NCBI GenBank assembly: GCA_041660815.1
Contig: JBAZVN010000008.1
Coordinates: 108,076-172,075 of the forward strand
Direction: 5' to 3'
Source of the DNA: PALSA-1006 sp041660815
GTDB taxonomy: Bacteria; Pseudomonadota; Gammaproteobacteria; Burkholderiales; Gallionellaceae
DNA length: 64,000 nucleotides
Made by a program: the position numbers and the translations under genes. Under the pieces are notes generated by a model. It searched no databases, was not told where the DNA came from, and worked only from the letters and a program-made list of their open reading frames with translations. This document shows, piece after piece, positions 25,785 to 34,265 of this stretch. Every line of letters begins with the position of its first letter. Within the stretch, counting starts at the first letter, position 1.

Positions 25785-26029
25785 CTTATCGGCTGTTTAG
25801 TGTGCATGGCGACCAAGGCACTTTGGGTGATGTCGTTAAATAACTCTGTCGTGTAGGCGACACCTTCGCCACGTTCGAGCTGAGCATCACCCTCTTGAAT
25901 GGCTAAACGCCACGCATTGATACGGCTTTCCTCTGCCTGCATGCGCCGGATAGCATCACGAATTACTTCAGTGGCGTTGCCAAAAAAACCGCTCGAAACT
26001 ATACTTTTAATGAAACCTTTGGTTCCGCT
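25769..26029 (-). pseudogene. ParD-family antitoxin remnant, 5' end missing
   Basis: The minus-strand frame reads KGFIKSIVSSGFFGN, then ATEVIRDAIRRMQAEE and onward to ISSESV-stop. This matches the ParD ribbon-helix-helix pattern (GFI-x3-V-x-SGR-x-GNASEVIREALR) and its acidic toxin-binding tail. No start codon occurs in the open frame (a TAA lies at 26036-26038), so the first roughly 15-20 codons are missing. The 5' end abuts the equally truncated toxin gene on the other strand. Confidence 0.7.
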
Positions 26030-26227
26030 GGCGTTTTAGAGATTGTTGAGGATGACGATGGCAACACTTACCGTGCGGTATATACCGTTAAGTTCAGTAA
26101 TGCGGTGTATGTGCTGCATTGTTTTCAGAAAAAATCGCACAAGGGAATCGAGACAGCCAAGCAAGATATGAATTTAATTCGTAGCCGAATAATTTTGGCG
26201 CAACAACATGCAGAAGGAGCAAAATAA
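26021..26227 (+). pseudogene. Gp49-like (HigB-type) toxin remnant, 5' half missing
   Basis: Plus-strand frame GSAGVLEIVEDDDGNTYRAV, YTVKF, VYVLHCFQKKSHKGIETAKQ and on to TAA at 26225-26227 matches the C-terminal two thirds of phage Gp49-like/HigB toxins (full length about 110 residues). No in-frame start codon exists; the ATG at 26010 is out of frame. The TAA overlaps the antitoxin ATG (TAATG), the normal toxin-antitoxin coupling of this family. Confidence 0.7.
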
Positions 26228-26589
26228 TGAGCAATATCGAACGCGGAAGTACTAATGTATATGCTGATCTTGGCTTACCTGATGCTGATGAAATGCAAGT
26301 CAAAGCGCAATTGGCTTCCAAGATTGGCGATATTATTAAGCGGCGAAAATTAACACAAGTCCAAGCTGCCGAACTATTAGGGATTTCACAACCAAAACTT
26401 TCCGGTTTGTTGCGTGGTCAGTTTCGTGGCATATCTGAATCAAAAATGCTGGAATGCCTTACCCGTTTAGGGCGAGATATTGAGATCGTTGTTAAATCTG
26501 CACCTCGCTCTCGTTCAGGCGGCATGTATCGGTCGTTTTTGCTTAATTGTTTTTATTCTGCACTCAGGAATTGCCCGATGAAGCTGTGA
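26227..26589 (+). CDS. XRE-family (HigA-like) antitoxin with frameshifted tail
   Basis: Residues about 25-95 are a Cro/C1-type helix-turn-helix (RRKLTQVQAAELLGISQPKLSGLLRG) followed by the typical ECLTRLGRDIEIVVK-x-APRSR. Relatives end soon after in a VSVVFA-like tail; here that tail is in another frame (GTATCGGTCGTTTTTGCT then TAA at 26544-26546), so an indel near 26525 adds about 18 unrelated residues. The DNA-binding part looks usable, but its partner toxin is truncated. The usual COG4679/COG5606-type pair is meant. Confidence 0.65.
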   Translation: MSNIERGSTNVYADLGLPDADEMQVKAQLASKIGDIIKRRKLTQVQAAELLGISQPKLSGLLRGQFRGISESKMLECLTRLGRDIEIVVKSAPRSRSGGMYRSFLLNCFYSALRNCPMKL

Positions 26590-26685
26590 TTCGCAGAGCA
26601 TTCGAGTAAGTTTAAATATTTAACTAGGGAAGTAAAACAATCCCTTCCCAGTGCTCAGGTTTATCTCTTCTGGCGCACCGATCAG
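26590..26685. other. Non-coding remnant downstream of the antitoxin
   Basis: The overlapping frame to 26607 reads QELPDEAVIRRAFE-stop, perhaps the tail of another lost gene; no family recognised. A weak GGGAAG/CTTCCC hairpin (26627-26649) follows. Nothing else supported before the terminator at 26686. Confidence 0.3.
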
Positions 26686-26730
26686 ATAAAAAGCTGGGCA
26701 CTTGTTTATTCAAGTTGCCCAGTTTTATTT
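26686..26730. terminator. Bidirectional terminator between the antitoxin and amt
   Basis: CTGGGCACTTG (26694-26704) pairs with CAAGTTGCCCAG (26711-26722) with one bulge around TTTATT. TTTTATTT follows on the plus strand and CTTTTTAT on the minus strand. It lies 135 bp past the amt stop; the rest of that 135 bp shows no gene. Confidence 0.75.
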
Positions 26731-26864
26731 GTTGCATCGTTTCTACCAAAACCGCAAGCTGCCCTGGCGAGCTTTGTCCAGATTAATAGTCGAAATCCCA
26801 GCCACCGCCCTGCCCCAACGAGTTGATTTTCTGAATCCGCCTGCGTCAAACCTTAGCGGAAATA

Positions 26865-28067
26865 TTACCAACCCGATTCACGCTCCGGGGTTGCGCTAAT
26901 TTTGTGAATACTGAGGTCTGCACCATTAAATTCTTCTTCAGCATCCAGACGGATACCGACCAGCTTCTTCAGCGCGCCATACACTAGCAGACCACCGATC
27001 AGCGCGATACTGACGCCAAGTAATGTGCCTATCAGCTGCGAGAGGAAACTGACACCCCCGACACCGCCTAACGCCTTGGCTCCGAAAATTCCTGCGGCAA
27101 TGCCACCCCAGGCACCGCACAATCCGTGCAAAGGCCAAACCCCCAGGACGTCGTCAATCTTCCAGCGATTTTGCGTCAGGGTAAACATCCACACAAATAA
27201 TCCCCCGGCCACTCCGCCAACGATTAACGCGCCCAGGGGATGCATTAAATCCGATCCCGCACACACGGCGACCAATCCCGCTAGGGGGCCGTTGTGCACA
27301 AAGCCCGGGTCGTTTTTACCCACCCACAAGGCGACCAGAGTGCCGCCCACCATCGCCATCAGGGAGTTCACCGCAACCAAGCCACTGATTTTGCCGATCT
27401 CCTGAGCTGACATCACATTAAAACCAAACCAGCCGACTGTGAGTATCCATGCGCCGAGCGCCAAAAACGGAATACTGGAAGGGGGATGTGCGGACATGCG
27501 CCCCTCCTTGCTGTAACGCCCCCGTCTGGCGCCTAGCAACAGCACTGCGGCAAGTGCTATCCAGCCGCCCACCGCATGTACCACCACGGAACCGGCAAAG
27601 TCGTGAAACTCTGCCCCGAAAGAAGCATTCAGCCAGTTTTGAAAACCTAAATTATGATTCCAGGCAATTCCTTCAAATATCGGATAGACAAATCCAACCA
27701 GCATGAAGGTGGCGGCAAGCTGCGGATTAAATTTGGCGCGCTCAGCGATACCGCCGGAAACAATCGCCGGAATTGCTGCTGCAAAAGTCAGCAGGAAGAA
27801 AAACTTGACCAGGTCATAACCATTTTTTTCCGCAAGGGTTTCCGCTCCTGCAAAAAAATTTACCCCATAGGCAATGCTGTATCCAATAAAAAAATAGGCA
27901 AGTGTGGAGATGGCAAAGTCAGTCAAAATTTTAACCAAGGCATTGACCTGATTCTTCTTGCGGACCGTACCCAATTCCAAGAATGCAAAACCGGCGTGCA
28001 TTGCAAGCACCATAATGGCGCCTAACAGAATAAATAATGCATCACTTCCTGCTTTTAAATTTTCCAT
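26865..28067 (-). CDS. amt: Ammonium transporter
   Basis: Inner-membrane Amt/MEP/Rh channel for ammonium. 400 residues with about 11 membrane helices. Family features: MHAGFAFLELGTVRKKN at the N-terminus, the FVYPIFEGIAWN region, DFAGSVVVHAVGG and GGAWGGIAAGIFG-like pore segments with the twin-His positions. No cleavable signal. Shine-Dalgarno GAGGAAAG precedes the ATG. No glnK/glnB is adjacent. Upstream it has a textbook sigma-54 promoter and two NtrC sites, so it is almost certainly nitrogen-regulated. Confidence 0.94.
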   Translation of the reverse strand: MENLKAGSDALFILLGAIMVLAMHAGFAFLELGTVRKKNQVNALVKILTDFAISTLAYFFIGYSIAYGVNFFAGAETLAEKNGYDLVKFFFLLTFAAAIPAIVSGGIAERAKFNPQLAATFMLVGFVYPIFEGIAWNHNLGFQNWLNASFGAEFHDFAGSVVVHAVGGWIALAAVLLLGARRGRYSKEGRMSAHPPSSIPFLALGAWILTVGWFGFNVMSAQEIGKISGLVAVNSLMAMVGGTLVALWVGKNDPGFVHNGPLAGLVAVCAGSDLMHPLGALIVGGVAGGLFVWMFTLTQNRWKIDDVLGVWPLHGLCGAWGGIAAGIFGAKALGGVGGVSFLSQLIGTLLGVSIALIGGLLVYGALKKLVGIRLDAEEEFNGADLSIHKISATPERESGW

Positions 28068-28101
28068 GCTTTCCTCGGTAAGTAAAAATCACAGAACAGA
28101 T

Positions 28102-28117
28102 AGCAAGATCCATTCCA
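28102..28117 (-). promoter_or_regulatory. Sigma-54 promoter of amt
   Basis: The minus strand reads TGGAATGGATCTTGCT: GG (28116-28115) and GC (28104-28103) separated by exactly 10 nt, matching TGGCACG-N4-TTGCW with two changes. Predicted start near 28091, 24 nt before the amt ATG. Confidence 0.8.
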
Positions 28118-28180
28118 CTTTCGCAACTCATTGAATTAGTTTTAAATAATTAGAATGAAGCGCTGGCAAACCAACACGCA

Positions 28181-28197
28181 TTCACCAATTTAGTGCA
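28181..28197 (-). promoter_or_regulatory. NtrC binding site 1 upstream of amt
   Basis: The minus strand reads TGCACTAAATTGGTGAA, near-perfect for TGCACY-N4-TGGTGCA (one end mismatch). Centre about 98 bp upstream of the predicted start. Confidence 0.75.
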
Positions 28198-28222
28198 CTT
28201 AAATAATTTCGCCCCATGATGA

Positions 28223-28239
28223 CGCACCAATTAAATGCA
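28223..28239 (-). promoter_or_regulatory. NtrC binding site 2 upstream of amt
   Basis: The minus strand reads TGCATTTAATTGGTGCG, two or so changes from the NtrC consensus. Its centre is 42 bp (four turns) from site 1 and about 140 bp upstream of the start, the spacing seen at the E. coli glnA enhancer. Confidence 0.7.
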
Positions 28240-28249
28240 CGCGCCGCCA

Positions 28250-28792
28250 TTAAACCCAGCCCTTCAGCGTTTTTTCTAACCAGAATAATCCAACAATGGT
28301 TTTACTATCGGTAATCTTACCGATGCGCACCCACTCAATCGCTTCCGCTGGAGATAATTCAAACACTTCCAAAAATTCACCCTGGTCAAGATTGCGCCCT
28401 TGATGGGTCAGGCCGCGCGCCAGATAGTAAACAATTTTCTCATCCGAGAATCCGATACACGGCCAAGCCGTGGTGAGATGAGTCCACTCGCGTGCCACAT
28501 AACCTGTTTCTTCCAGCAACTCGCGCTGCCCGGTCAACAAAGGATCTTCGCCGTGATCAATTTTACCGGCGGGAATTTCCATAAATTCTTGCTGCGGCGC
28601 ATAGCGAAATTGGCGCTCCATGAGAATATTGCCATTATCCAAAATCGCCAAGACTGCGACGGCTCCGGGATGTTTGATATATTCGCGTGTGCAAATATTT
28701 CCGTCGGGTAAACGCGCATGGTCTTTATGCACATTGATGAAGCCGCCTGCATAAACCAACTCAGTGTCTAATTGCGTTTCTGTTAAATTCAT
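28250..28792 (-). CDS. nudF: Nudix hydrolase, ADP-ribose pyrophosphatase type
   Basis: Probably hydrolyses ADP-ribose or similar nucleoside diphosphates. 180 residues with a complete Nudix box, G-x5-E-x7-REL-x-EETG (GKIDHGEDPLLTGQRELLEE), near residues 76-98, preceded by the PGAVAVLAILDNG strand. Substrate assignment follows the NudF-like length and the N-terminal region and is not certain. It follows nuoN by 70 bp on the same strand with a hairpin between; an AAGGA Shine-Dalgarno precedes the ATG. A Nudix gene after nuoN is usual in this class. Confidence 0.85.
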   Translation of the reverse strand: MNLTETQLDTELVYAGGFINVHKDHARLPDGNICTREYIKHPGAVAVLAILDNGNILMERQFRYAPQQEFMEIPAGKIDHGEDPLLTGQRELLEETGYVAREWTHLTTAWPCIGFSDEKIVYYLARGLTHQGRNLDQGEFLEVFELSPAEAIEWVRIGKITDSKTIVGLFWLEKTLKGWV

Positions 28793-28812
28793 TTTTGCTT
28801 TCCTTAAATGAA

Positions 28813-28834
28813 TACTCCCGCCGAGGCGGGAGTA
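28813..28834 (-). terminator. Hairpin between nuoN and the Nudix gene
   Basis: TACTCCCGCC and GGCGGGAGTA form an almost uninterrupted palindrome. On the minus strand only TATTCATTT follows, so it is a weak terminator or an RNA-processing/stability element at the end of the nuo mRNA. Confidence 0.5.
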
Positions 28835-28862
28835 AAATTACCGTTAAATTCAATATGTTATG

Positions 28863-30314
28863 TCAATGCAATAGCAGCGATTGCTGCACCGATACGGCAC
28901 ATACCGACATCAGAGTACCCGGCAAAATTCCAAGCGCCAATACCGCCAAGCCGTTGATAGAAATTAACAGACTGCTATCCGGTTGCATGTAAATCTTTTC
29001 ATGGCTTTCCGGGGCATCGAAATACATCAGCTTCACAATTCTGAGGTAGTAGAACGCACCGATTAGGGAGAACAGAACCGCCATGACAACCAGCGTTATG
29101 TGACCCGTTTGTACGGCTGCATTCAGCACGGAGAATTTCGCATAGAAACCCACGGTGGGCGGTACACCCGCCATGGAGAACATCAGCAACAGCATCATGA
29201 AGGCAAGCCAGGGGCTGCGTTGATTTAAGCCTTTAAAGTCGTCAATGCTATCGGCTTCAAACCCTTCGCGCGACAACAGCATAATCATGCCGAAACCGCC
29301 CAAACTCATCAGTACGTAAACCACTGCATAGAACATTGCGGAGCCGTAGCCTTCAATACCGCCACTCAATACCCCGATCAACAGGAAGCCCATGTGGGCA
29401 ATGGTTGAATAAGCAAACATGCGTTTGATGTTGATTTGCGAGATGGCCGTGATATTTCCCACCGCCATGGACAGCACGGCCAAAATCGCCAGCATGCCGG
29501 ACCAATGCATCATCAACGGCTGCATACCCTCCACTAAAATCCGCATCACAAAAGCAAAGGCGGCCAACTTGGGCGCGGTACCAATCAGCATGGTCATGGC
29601 GGTTGGTGCGCCCTGATAGACATCCGGCACCCACATATGGAATGGCACAGCACCCAACTTGAACGCCAAGCCCGCAACAACGAATACTAAACCGAAAACC
29701 AGCAAGGATGGATTGGCAACGCCCTGATGGATGGCCATTGAAATGGCGCTCACATCCAAGGTGCCGGTTGCGCCATAGAGCATCGACATACCGTACAGCA
29801 ACATGCCCGACGCCAGCGCGCCCAAAATAAAGTATTTCATGGCCGCTTCAGTGGCTGTGGCGGAATCGCGCTGCAAGGCAACCATCGCATACAAACTCAG
29901 TGAGAGCAGTTCCAATCCCAGATATAAAGTAAGGAAATGGCTGGCAGAAATCATCACCATCATTCCCATCAATGCGAATAACACCAGCGCCAAAAATTCA
30001 CCCGAGAATAAGCCGCGCGCCAATAAATAACTGCGCGAGTAAACCAGCATCATGGAAACCGCCAAATAGCTGAGTAACTTCAGCACGTCCGACATTAAGT
30101 CGTCAACAAACATATTGTTGAACAGGTACGCCACACCATTCTGGTGGGTTGCCACGGTAATCAGTGAACAGCCCAGCAGGGTGATTTGCACCAGCAGATA
30201 GGTCACTGTTTTAGATTTGCCTGTGGTAAACAGATCGGCGATTAAAATCACGCTGACCATGACCAACAGAAAGATTTCTGCGTAGGCGGGAAACAGGGTA
30301 GATAAGAAACTCAT
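28863..30314 (-). CDS. nuoN: NADH-quinone oxidoreductase subunit N
   Basis: Antiporter-like membrane subunit of respiratory complex I, part of the proton-pumping arm. 483 residues, about 14 membrane helices; typical segments SLSLYAMVALQRD (with preceding LGLELLSL), AFKLGAVPFHMWVPDVYQGAPTAMT and KRMFAYSTIAHMGF contain the conserved Glu and Lys residues of the pumping half-channels. Last of the 14 nuo genes. Confidence 0.97.
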   Translation of the reverse strand: MSFLSTLFPAYAEIFLLVMVSVILIADLFTTGKSKTVTYLLVQITLLGCSLITVATHQNGVAYLFNNMFVDDLMSDVLKLLSYLAVSMMLVYSRSYLLARGLFSGEFLALVLFALMGMMVMISASHFLTLYLGLELLSLSLYAMVALQRDSATATEAAMKYFILGALASGMLLYGMSMLYGATGTLDVSAISMAIHQGVANPSLLVFGLVFVVAGLAFKLGAVPFHMWVPDVYQGAPTAMTMLIGTAPKLAAFAFVMRILVEGMQPLMMHWSGMLAILAVLSMAVGNITAISQINIKRMFAYSTIAHMGFLLIGVLSGGIEGYGSAMFYAVVYVLMSLGGFGMIMLLSREGFEADSIDDFKGLNQRSPWLAFMMLLLMFSMAGVPPTVGFYAKFSVLNAAVQTGHITLVVMAVLFSLIGAFYYLRIVKLMYFDAPESHEKIYMQPDSSLLISINGLAVLALGILPGTLMSVCAVSVQQSLLLH

Positions 30315-30352
30315 ATTTTCCTCAATGGCGATTGGCTTAGTTTAATGGCAAC

Positions 30353-31837
30353 TTAAATTTTGGAGCGGGCAAGGTGAACTAACAAATCATTCACCGAAAC
30401 ATGCAATATCTCGCTTAACGGAAGTGGGTACAGCCCCATTCCCAACACCGAGATTGCCAAAACAGCAAAGATGATTTTTTCGCGCAAATTAATGTCATGC
30501 AAATGCGCGACATGGTCATTGGTGATAGCGCCAAAGATGACGCGCTTATACATCCACAAGGTGTAGGCAGCACCGAATACCAGTGTCGTTCCCGCGAGGA
30601 ACGCATACCAGAAATTGGCTTTAACGGTGCCCATAATCACAATGAATTCACCCACAAAACCACTGGTGCCCGGCAAACCGCTATTCGCCATGGCGAACAA
30701 CATAAAGAATGCGGCGAAAACGGGCATTCTGCTGGCCACACCACCGTAATCCACAATCTGGCGGGAATGCACGCGGTCATACAGCACCCCGATACACAGG
30801 AATAAAGCACCGGCCACAAAACCGTGCGAAATCATTTGCAGCAAGGCACCTTCCATACCGTAGGCATTAAAAATGAAGAAGCCCAGGGTAACGAAACCCA
30901 TGTGTGAAATCGAAGAGTAAGCAATCAATTTCTTCATATCTGCCTGCGTGAGTGCCACCAGGCCGATATACACCACAGCGATCAACGACAGCGTAATCAT
31001 GACTCCGGCTAGGCTGTGGCTTGCGTCGGGGGCAATCGGCATGGAGAAACGTAAAAATCCGTACGCGCCAACCTTTAGCATAATTGCCGCCAGCACCACT
31101 GAACCGCCGGTAGGCGCTTCCACGTGCGCATCCGGCAACCAGGTATGCACCGGAAACATTGGCACCTTGACCGAAAATGCCATAAAAAACGCTATAAAAA
31201 CAAGCACTTGCGCAGTCATCGGGATTGCCATCTGGTGAAAATCCAGAATCTCAAAGCTACCGCCCGACTGGTAGTACAGATACAGCAACGCAACCAGCAT
31301 CAACAAGGAACCGAGCAAGGTGTACAGGAAGAACTTAATCGCCGCATACACGCGGTTGGGGCCGCCCCACACACCGATAATAATGAACATCGGAATGAGC
31401 ATCGCTTCCCAATACACATAAAACAGTATGGCATCAAGCGAGGCAAACACACCGTTTACCAAACCCGACATAATCAGGAAAGCCGCCATATATTGTGCAA
31501 CGCGCTTTTCGATCACTTTCCAGCCGGCCAAAACCACTAACGGCGTAAAAAAGCTATTCAGTAAAATAAACAGTACCGAAATGCCATCCACGCCCAGATG
31601 ATAGTGAATATTAAAACGGGTGATCCAGTCATGCATTTCCACAAACTGCATGGCACTGGTGGTTTTATCGAAGCCGGTAAACAACGGCAAAGTCACCAGG
31701 AAGCCTAATATCGCACCAACCAAAGCAATCTTTCTTGCCAAAGGTGCGTTGCGATCATGTCCCGTTGCCAATACCAGCACACCAAAAATAATGGGGAGCC
31801 AGATGGCAACACTTAACAAAGGGAGTCCAAAAATCAT
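30353..31837 (-). CDS. nuoM: NADH-quinone oxidoreductase subunit M
   Basis: Antiporter-like proton-pumping subunit of complex I. 494 residues, about 14 helices; YVYWEAMLIPMFIIIGVWGG carries the key Glu, and FPVHTWLPDAHVEAPTGGSV and KKLIAYSSISHMGF carry the Lys/His residues. It lies 26 bp after nuoL and 38 bp before nuoN. Confidence 0.97.
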   Translation of the reverse strand: MIFGLPLLSVAIWLPIIFGVLVLATGHDRNAPLARKIALVGAILGFLVTLPLFTGFDKTTSAMQFVEMHDWITRFNIHYHLGVDGISVLFILLNSFFTPLVVLAGWKVIEKRVAQYMAAFLIMSGLVNGVFASLDAILFYVYWEAMLIPMFIIIGVWGGPNRVYAAIKFFLYTLLGSLLMLVALLYLYYQSGGSFEILDFHQMAIPMTAQVLVFIAFFMAFSVKVPMFPVHTWLPDAHVEAPTGGSVVLAAIMLKVGAYGFLRFSMPIAPDASHSLAGVMITLSLIAVVYIGLVALTQADMKKLIAYSSISHMGFVTLGFFIFNAYGMEGALLQMISHGFVAGALFLCIGVLYDRVHSRQIVDYGGVASRMPVFAAFFMLFAMANSGLPGTSGFVGEFIVIMGTVKANFWYAFLAGTTLVFGAAYTLWMYKRVIFGAITNDHVAHLHDINLREKIIFAVLAISVLGMGLYPLPLSEILHVSVNDLLVHLARSKI

Positions 31838-31863
31838 GCTGATATCCTTATTCTGCGGCGACT

Positions 31864-33930
31864 TTATTCAAACCAAGTACGAATGGTCAGTAAAACAAAC
31901 AGACCGATGAGCATTGCAAACGCATAGTGATAGATGTAACCCGTTTGCAGATTGCGCAGGAAGCCGGAAATGCGCCCCACCAATCGTGCTGTTCCATTCA
32001 CCATGACTCCGTCAATCAATTGCACATCGCCAAATTTCCACAGGAAACGACTTGCGCCTCTTGCTCCACCGGCAAAGAACCAATCGTTAAAGCGGTCGAA
32101 ATAGTATTTATTGTCCAGCAAGGTATAGATTGGGTGGAATCTCATGTGAATGGCGGCAGGAATATCCGGGCGTTTGATATAGCAGTACCATGCCGATACC
32201 ACACCGGCTACTGCAAGCCATAATGGCAAAGTGCCAAAGGAATGCATAACCATTGCCCACGCACCTTTATAATTTTCAAACATTTCGTGCATTGCCGGAT
32301 GACTGTCTGAAATATAAATAGCGCCTTGGAAAAACTCGGTATGCAACAGCGAACCAATGGTGAAGAAACCAATGATAGCCGATGGAATAGCCAATAAAAT
32401 CAACGGCAAAGTAACCACCCAAGGGGATTCATGGGGCTTTTGTCCGGGTGCCAAGCCGTGATGTTCTTCCGGTTCTGTCACCGCGTGTGCATCGTGCGCA
32501 TCATGGACATCCGCGTGCTTGGCGTCATGCGCATCATGATGATGAGCATCGTGGTGGTGGGCTTTGCCGAAGCGTTCCTCGCCGTGGAATACCAGAAAAT
32601 ACATACGGAATGAGTAAAACGCGGTGACGAATACACCCGCCACTACTGCAAAGTAGGCAAAACTTGAACCGGGAATCGTTGACAGTTGCACTGCCTCGAT
32701 AATGCTGTCTTTGGAGAAGAAGCCGGAAAAAAATGGCGTGCCAATCAAAGCCAAAGATCCGATTAACGAGGTTATCCAGGTAATGGGCATGTATTTGCGC
32801 AAGCCCCCCATGTTACGAATGTCCTGATCGTGGTGCATCGCCATAATCACCGAGCCGGCTGCTAAGAATAGCAGCGCTTTAAAGAAGGCGTGCGTCATCA
32901 AGTGGAAGATCGCGCCGGTATAGGCGGAAGCCCCCAACGCAACCGTCATATAACCCAATTGCGACAAGGTTGAATAAGCCACAACGCGCTTGATGTCGTT
33001 TTGAATAATGCCCAGAAAGCCCATGAACAAGGCAGTTATTGCACCGATAACCATCACAAATGACAGCGCGGTTTCGGATAATTCAAACAGCGGCGACATG
33101 CGTGCCACCATGAAAATACCAGCCGTCACCATCGTGGCCGCATGGATCAAGGCGGAAATCGGGGTTGGGCCTTCCATCGAATCCGGCAACCAGACATGCA
33201 ACGGAAATTGCGCACTTTTCCCCATCGCGCCGATAAAAAGCAAGATACAAATAGCCGTCATCAGATTCCAACTTACGCCGGGAATCGGTGCAAATTCATT
33301 CACATGCAATTCAGCGGCGGCAAATACGGTGGCATAGTCCAAGGTACCGAAGACCATCAACACCAAACCGATTCCCAGCAGGAAACCAAAGTCGCCGACG
33401 CGGTTAACCAGAAAGGCTTTCAAGTTGGCATAAATTGCTGTCGGGCGTTTAAACCAGAAACCAATCAGCAGATAAGAAACCAATCCAACCGCTTCCCAAC
33501 CAAAGAACAATTGCATGAAGTTGTTGGCCATGACCAGCATCAACATGGAGAAGGTAAATAAGGAAATGTAACTAAAGAAGCGCTGATATCCGGGATCTTC
33601 CGCCATATAGCCAACGGTATAGATATGTACCATAAAAGAAACCGATGTCACCACCAGCATCATGATGACGGTCAGACGGTCAATCAGGAAGCCAACTTCA
33701 AAACTAGAGTCTCCCGAGGACAGCCATTTGTAGATCGTGCCGTTAAATGTATTTCCGGCCATCACATCCTGAAATATCAGCAGCGAGGCAAAAAATGAAA
33801 CGGCAACCAGAGAAATTGTAATGCGGTGCGACCAGACTCGGCCCAACACGTTGCCAAACAAACCAGCCGCAATGGCTCCGACGAGCGGTGCTAAAGGAAC
33901 CAGCAGATAGAGATTTTGCATATTACTCAT
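31864..33930 (-). CDS. nuoL: NADH-quinone oxidoreductase subunit L, with His-rich loop
   Basis: Distal proton-pumping subunit of complex I with the long lateral helix. 688 residues; LFFGWEAVGLVSYLLIGFW, FPLHVWLPDSMEGPTPISAL and KRVVAYSTLSQLGYM are diagnostic. Between two transmembrane segments, residues about 457-492, is a loop with 13 His in a repeating HHHDA/HDAHDA pattern. The loop is hydrophilic and could bind metal, but family members vary here. 8 bp after nuoK. Confidence 0.97.
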   Translation of the reverse strand: MSNMQNLYLLVPLAPLVGAIAAGLFGNVLGRVWSHRITISLVAVSFFASLLIFQDVMAGNTFNGTIYKWLSSGDSSFEVGFLIDRLTVIMMLVVTSVSFMVHIYTVGYMAEDPGYQRFFSYISLFTFSMLMLVMANNFMQLFFGWEAVGLVSYLLIGFWFKRPTAIYANLKAFLVNRVGDFGFLLGIGLVLMVFGTLDYATVFAAAELHVNEFAPIPGVSWNLMTAICILLFIGAMGKSAQFPLHVWLPDSMEGPTPISALIHAATMVTAGIFMVARMSPLFELSETALSFVMVIGAITALFMGFLGIIQNDIKRVVAYSTLSQLGYMTVALGASAYTGAIFHLMTHAFFKALLFLAAGSVIMAMHHDQDIRNMGGLRKYMPITWITSLIGSLALIGTPFFSGFFSKDSIIEAVQLSTIPGSSFAYFAVVAGVFVTAFYSFRMYFLVFHGEERFGKAHHHDAHHHDAHDAKHADVHDAHDAHAVTEPEEHHGLAPGQKPHESPWVVTLPLILLAIPSAIIGFFTIGSLLHTEFFQGAIYISDSHPAMHEMFENYKGAWAMVMHSFGTLPLWLAVAGVVSAWYCYIKRPDIPAAIHMRFHPIYTLLDNKYYFDRFNDWFFAGGARGASRFLWKFGDVQLIDGVMVNGTARLVGRISGFLRNLQTGYIYHYAFAMLIGLFVLLTIRTWFE

Positions 33931-33938
33931 GAGTGCGC

Positions 33939-34250
33939 TTAACCTTTCAGGCTGTCCAGATCATCAACGTTAATGGTGCGCAAGTTGCGGAATAGCACCA
34001 CCAGAATAGCCAAGCCGATCGCAGCTTCGGCTGCTGCAACGGTCAGGATAAAAAACACGAATATCTGACCGGAGATATCGTTCAAATAATGGGAGAAGGC
34101 GATAAAATTGGTATTCACAGCCAACAACATCAACTCAATCGCCATCAACAGCACGATGATGTTTTTTCGATTCAGAAAAATGCCCACCACGCTGATGGCG
34201 AATAACACCGCGCCTAGTACCAAGTAATGAGACAAACTTAAGCTCAACAT
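33939..34250 (-). CDS. nuoK: NADH-quinone oxidoreductase subunit K
   Basis: Small membrane subunit (103 residues, three helices) of complex I. Conserved acidic residues lie in LLMAIELMLLAVN (helix 2) and VAAAEAAIGLAIL (helix 3). 15 bp after nuoJ. Confidence 0.97.
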   Translation of the reverse strand: MLSLSLSHYLVLGAVLFAISVVGIFLNRKNIIVLLMAIELMLLAVNTNFIAFSHYLNDISGQIFVFFILTVAAAEAAIGLAILVVLFRNLRTINVDDLDSLKG

Positions 34251-34265
34251 AGCTTCCCCTTTTAA

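Noticed and set aside
26702..26899. Plus-strand 65-codon frame before the amt stop
   Set aside because: Starts inside a terminator hairpin and overlaps the end of amt; composition gives no sign of coding.
32456..32562. CAT/CAC-GAT triplet repeats as a possible CRISPR or microsatellite
   Set aside because: They lie in frame within nuoL, encode the His-rich loop and are irregular; no spacers.
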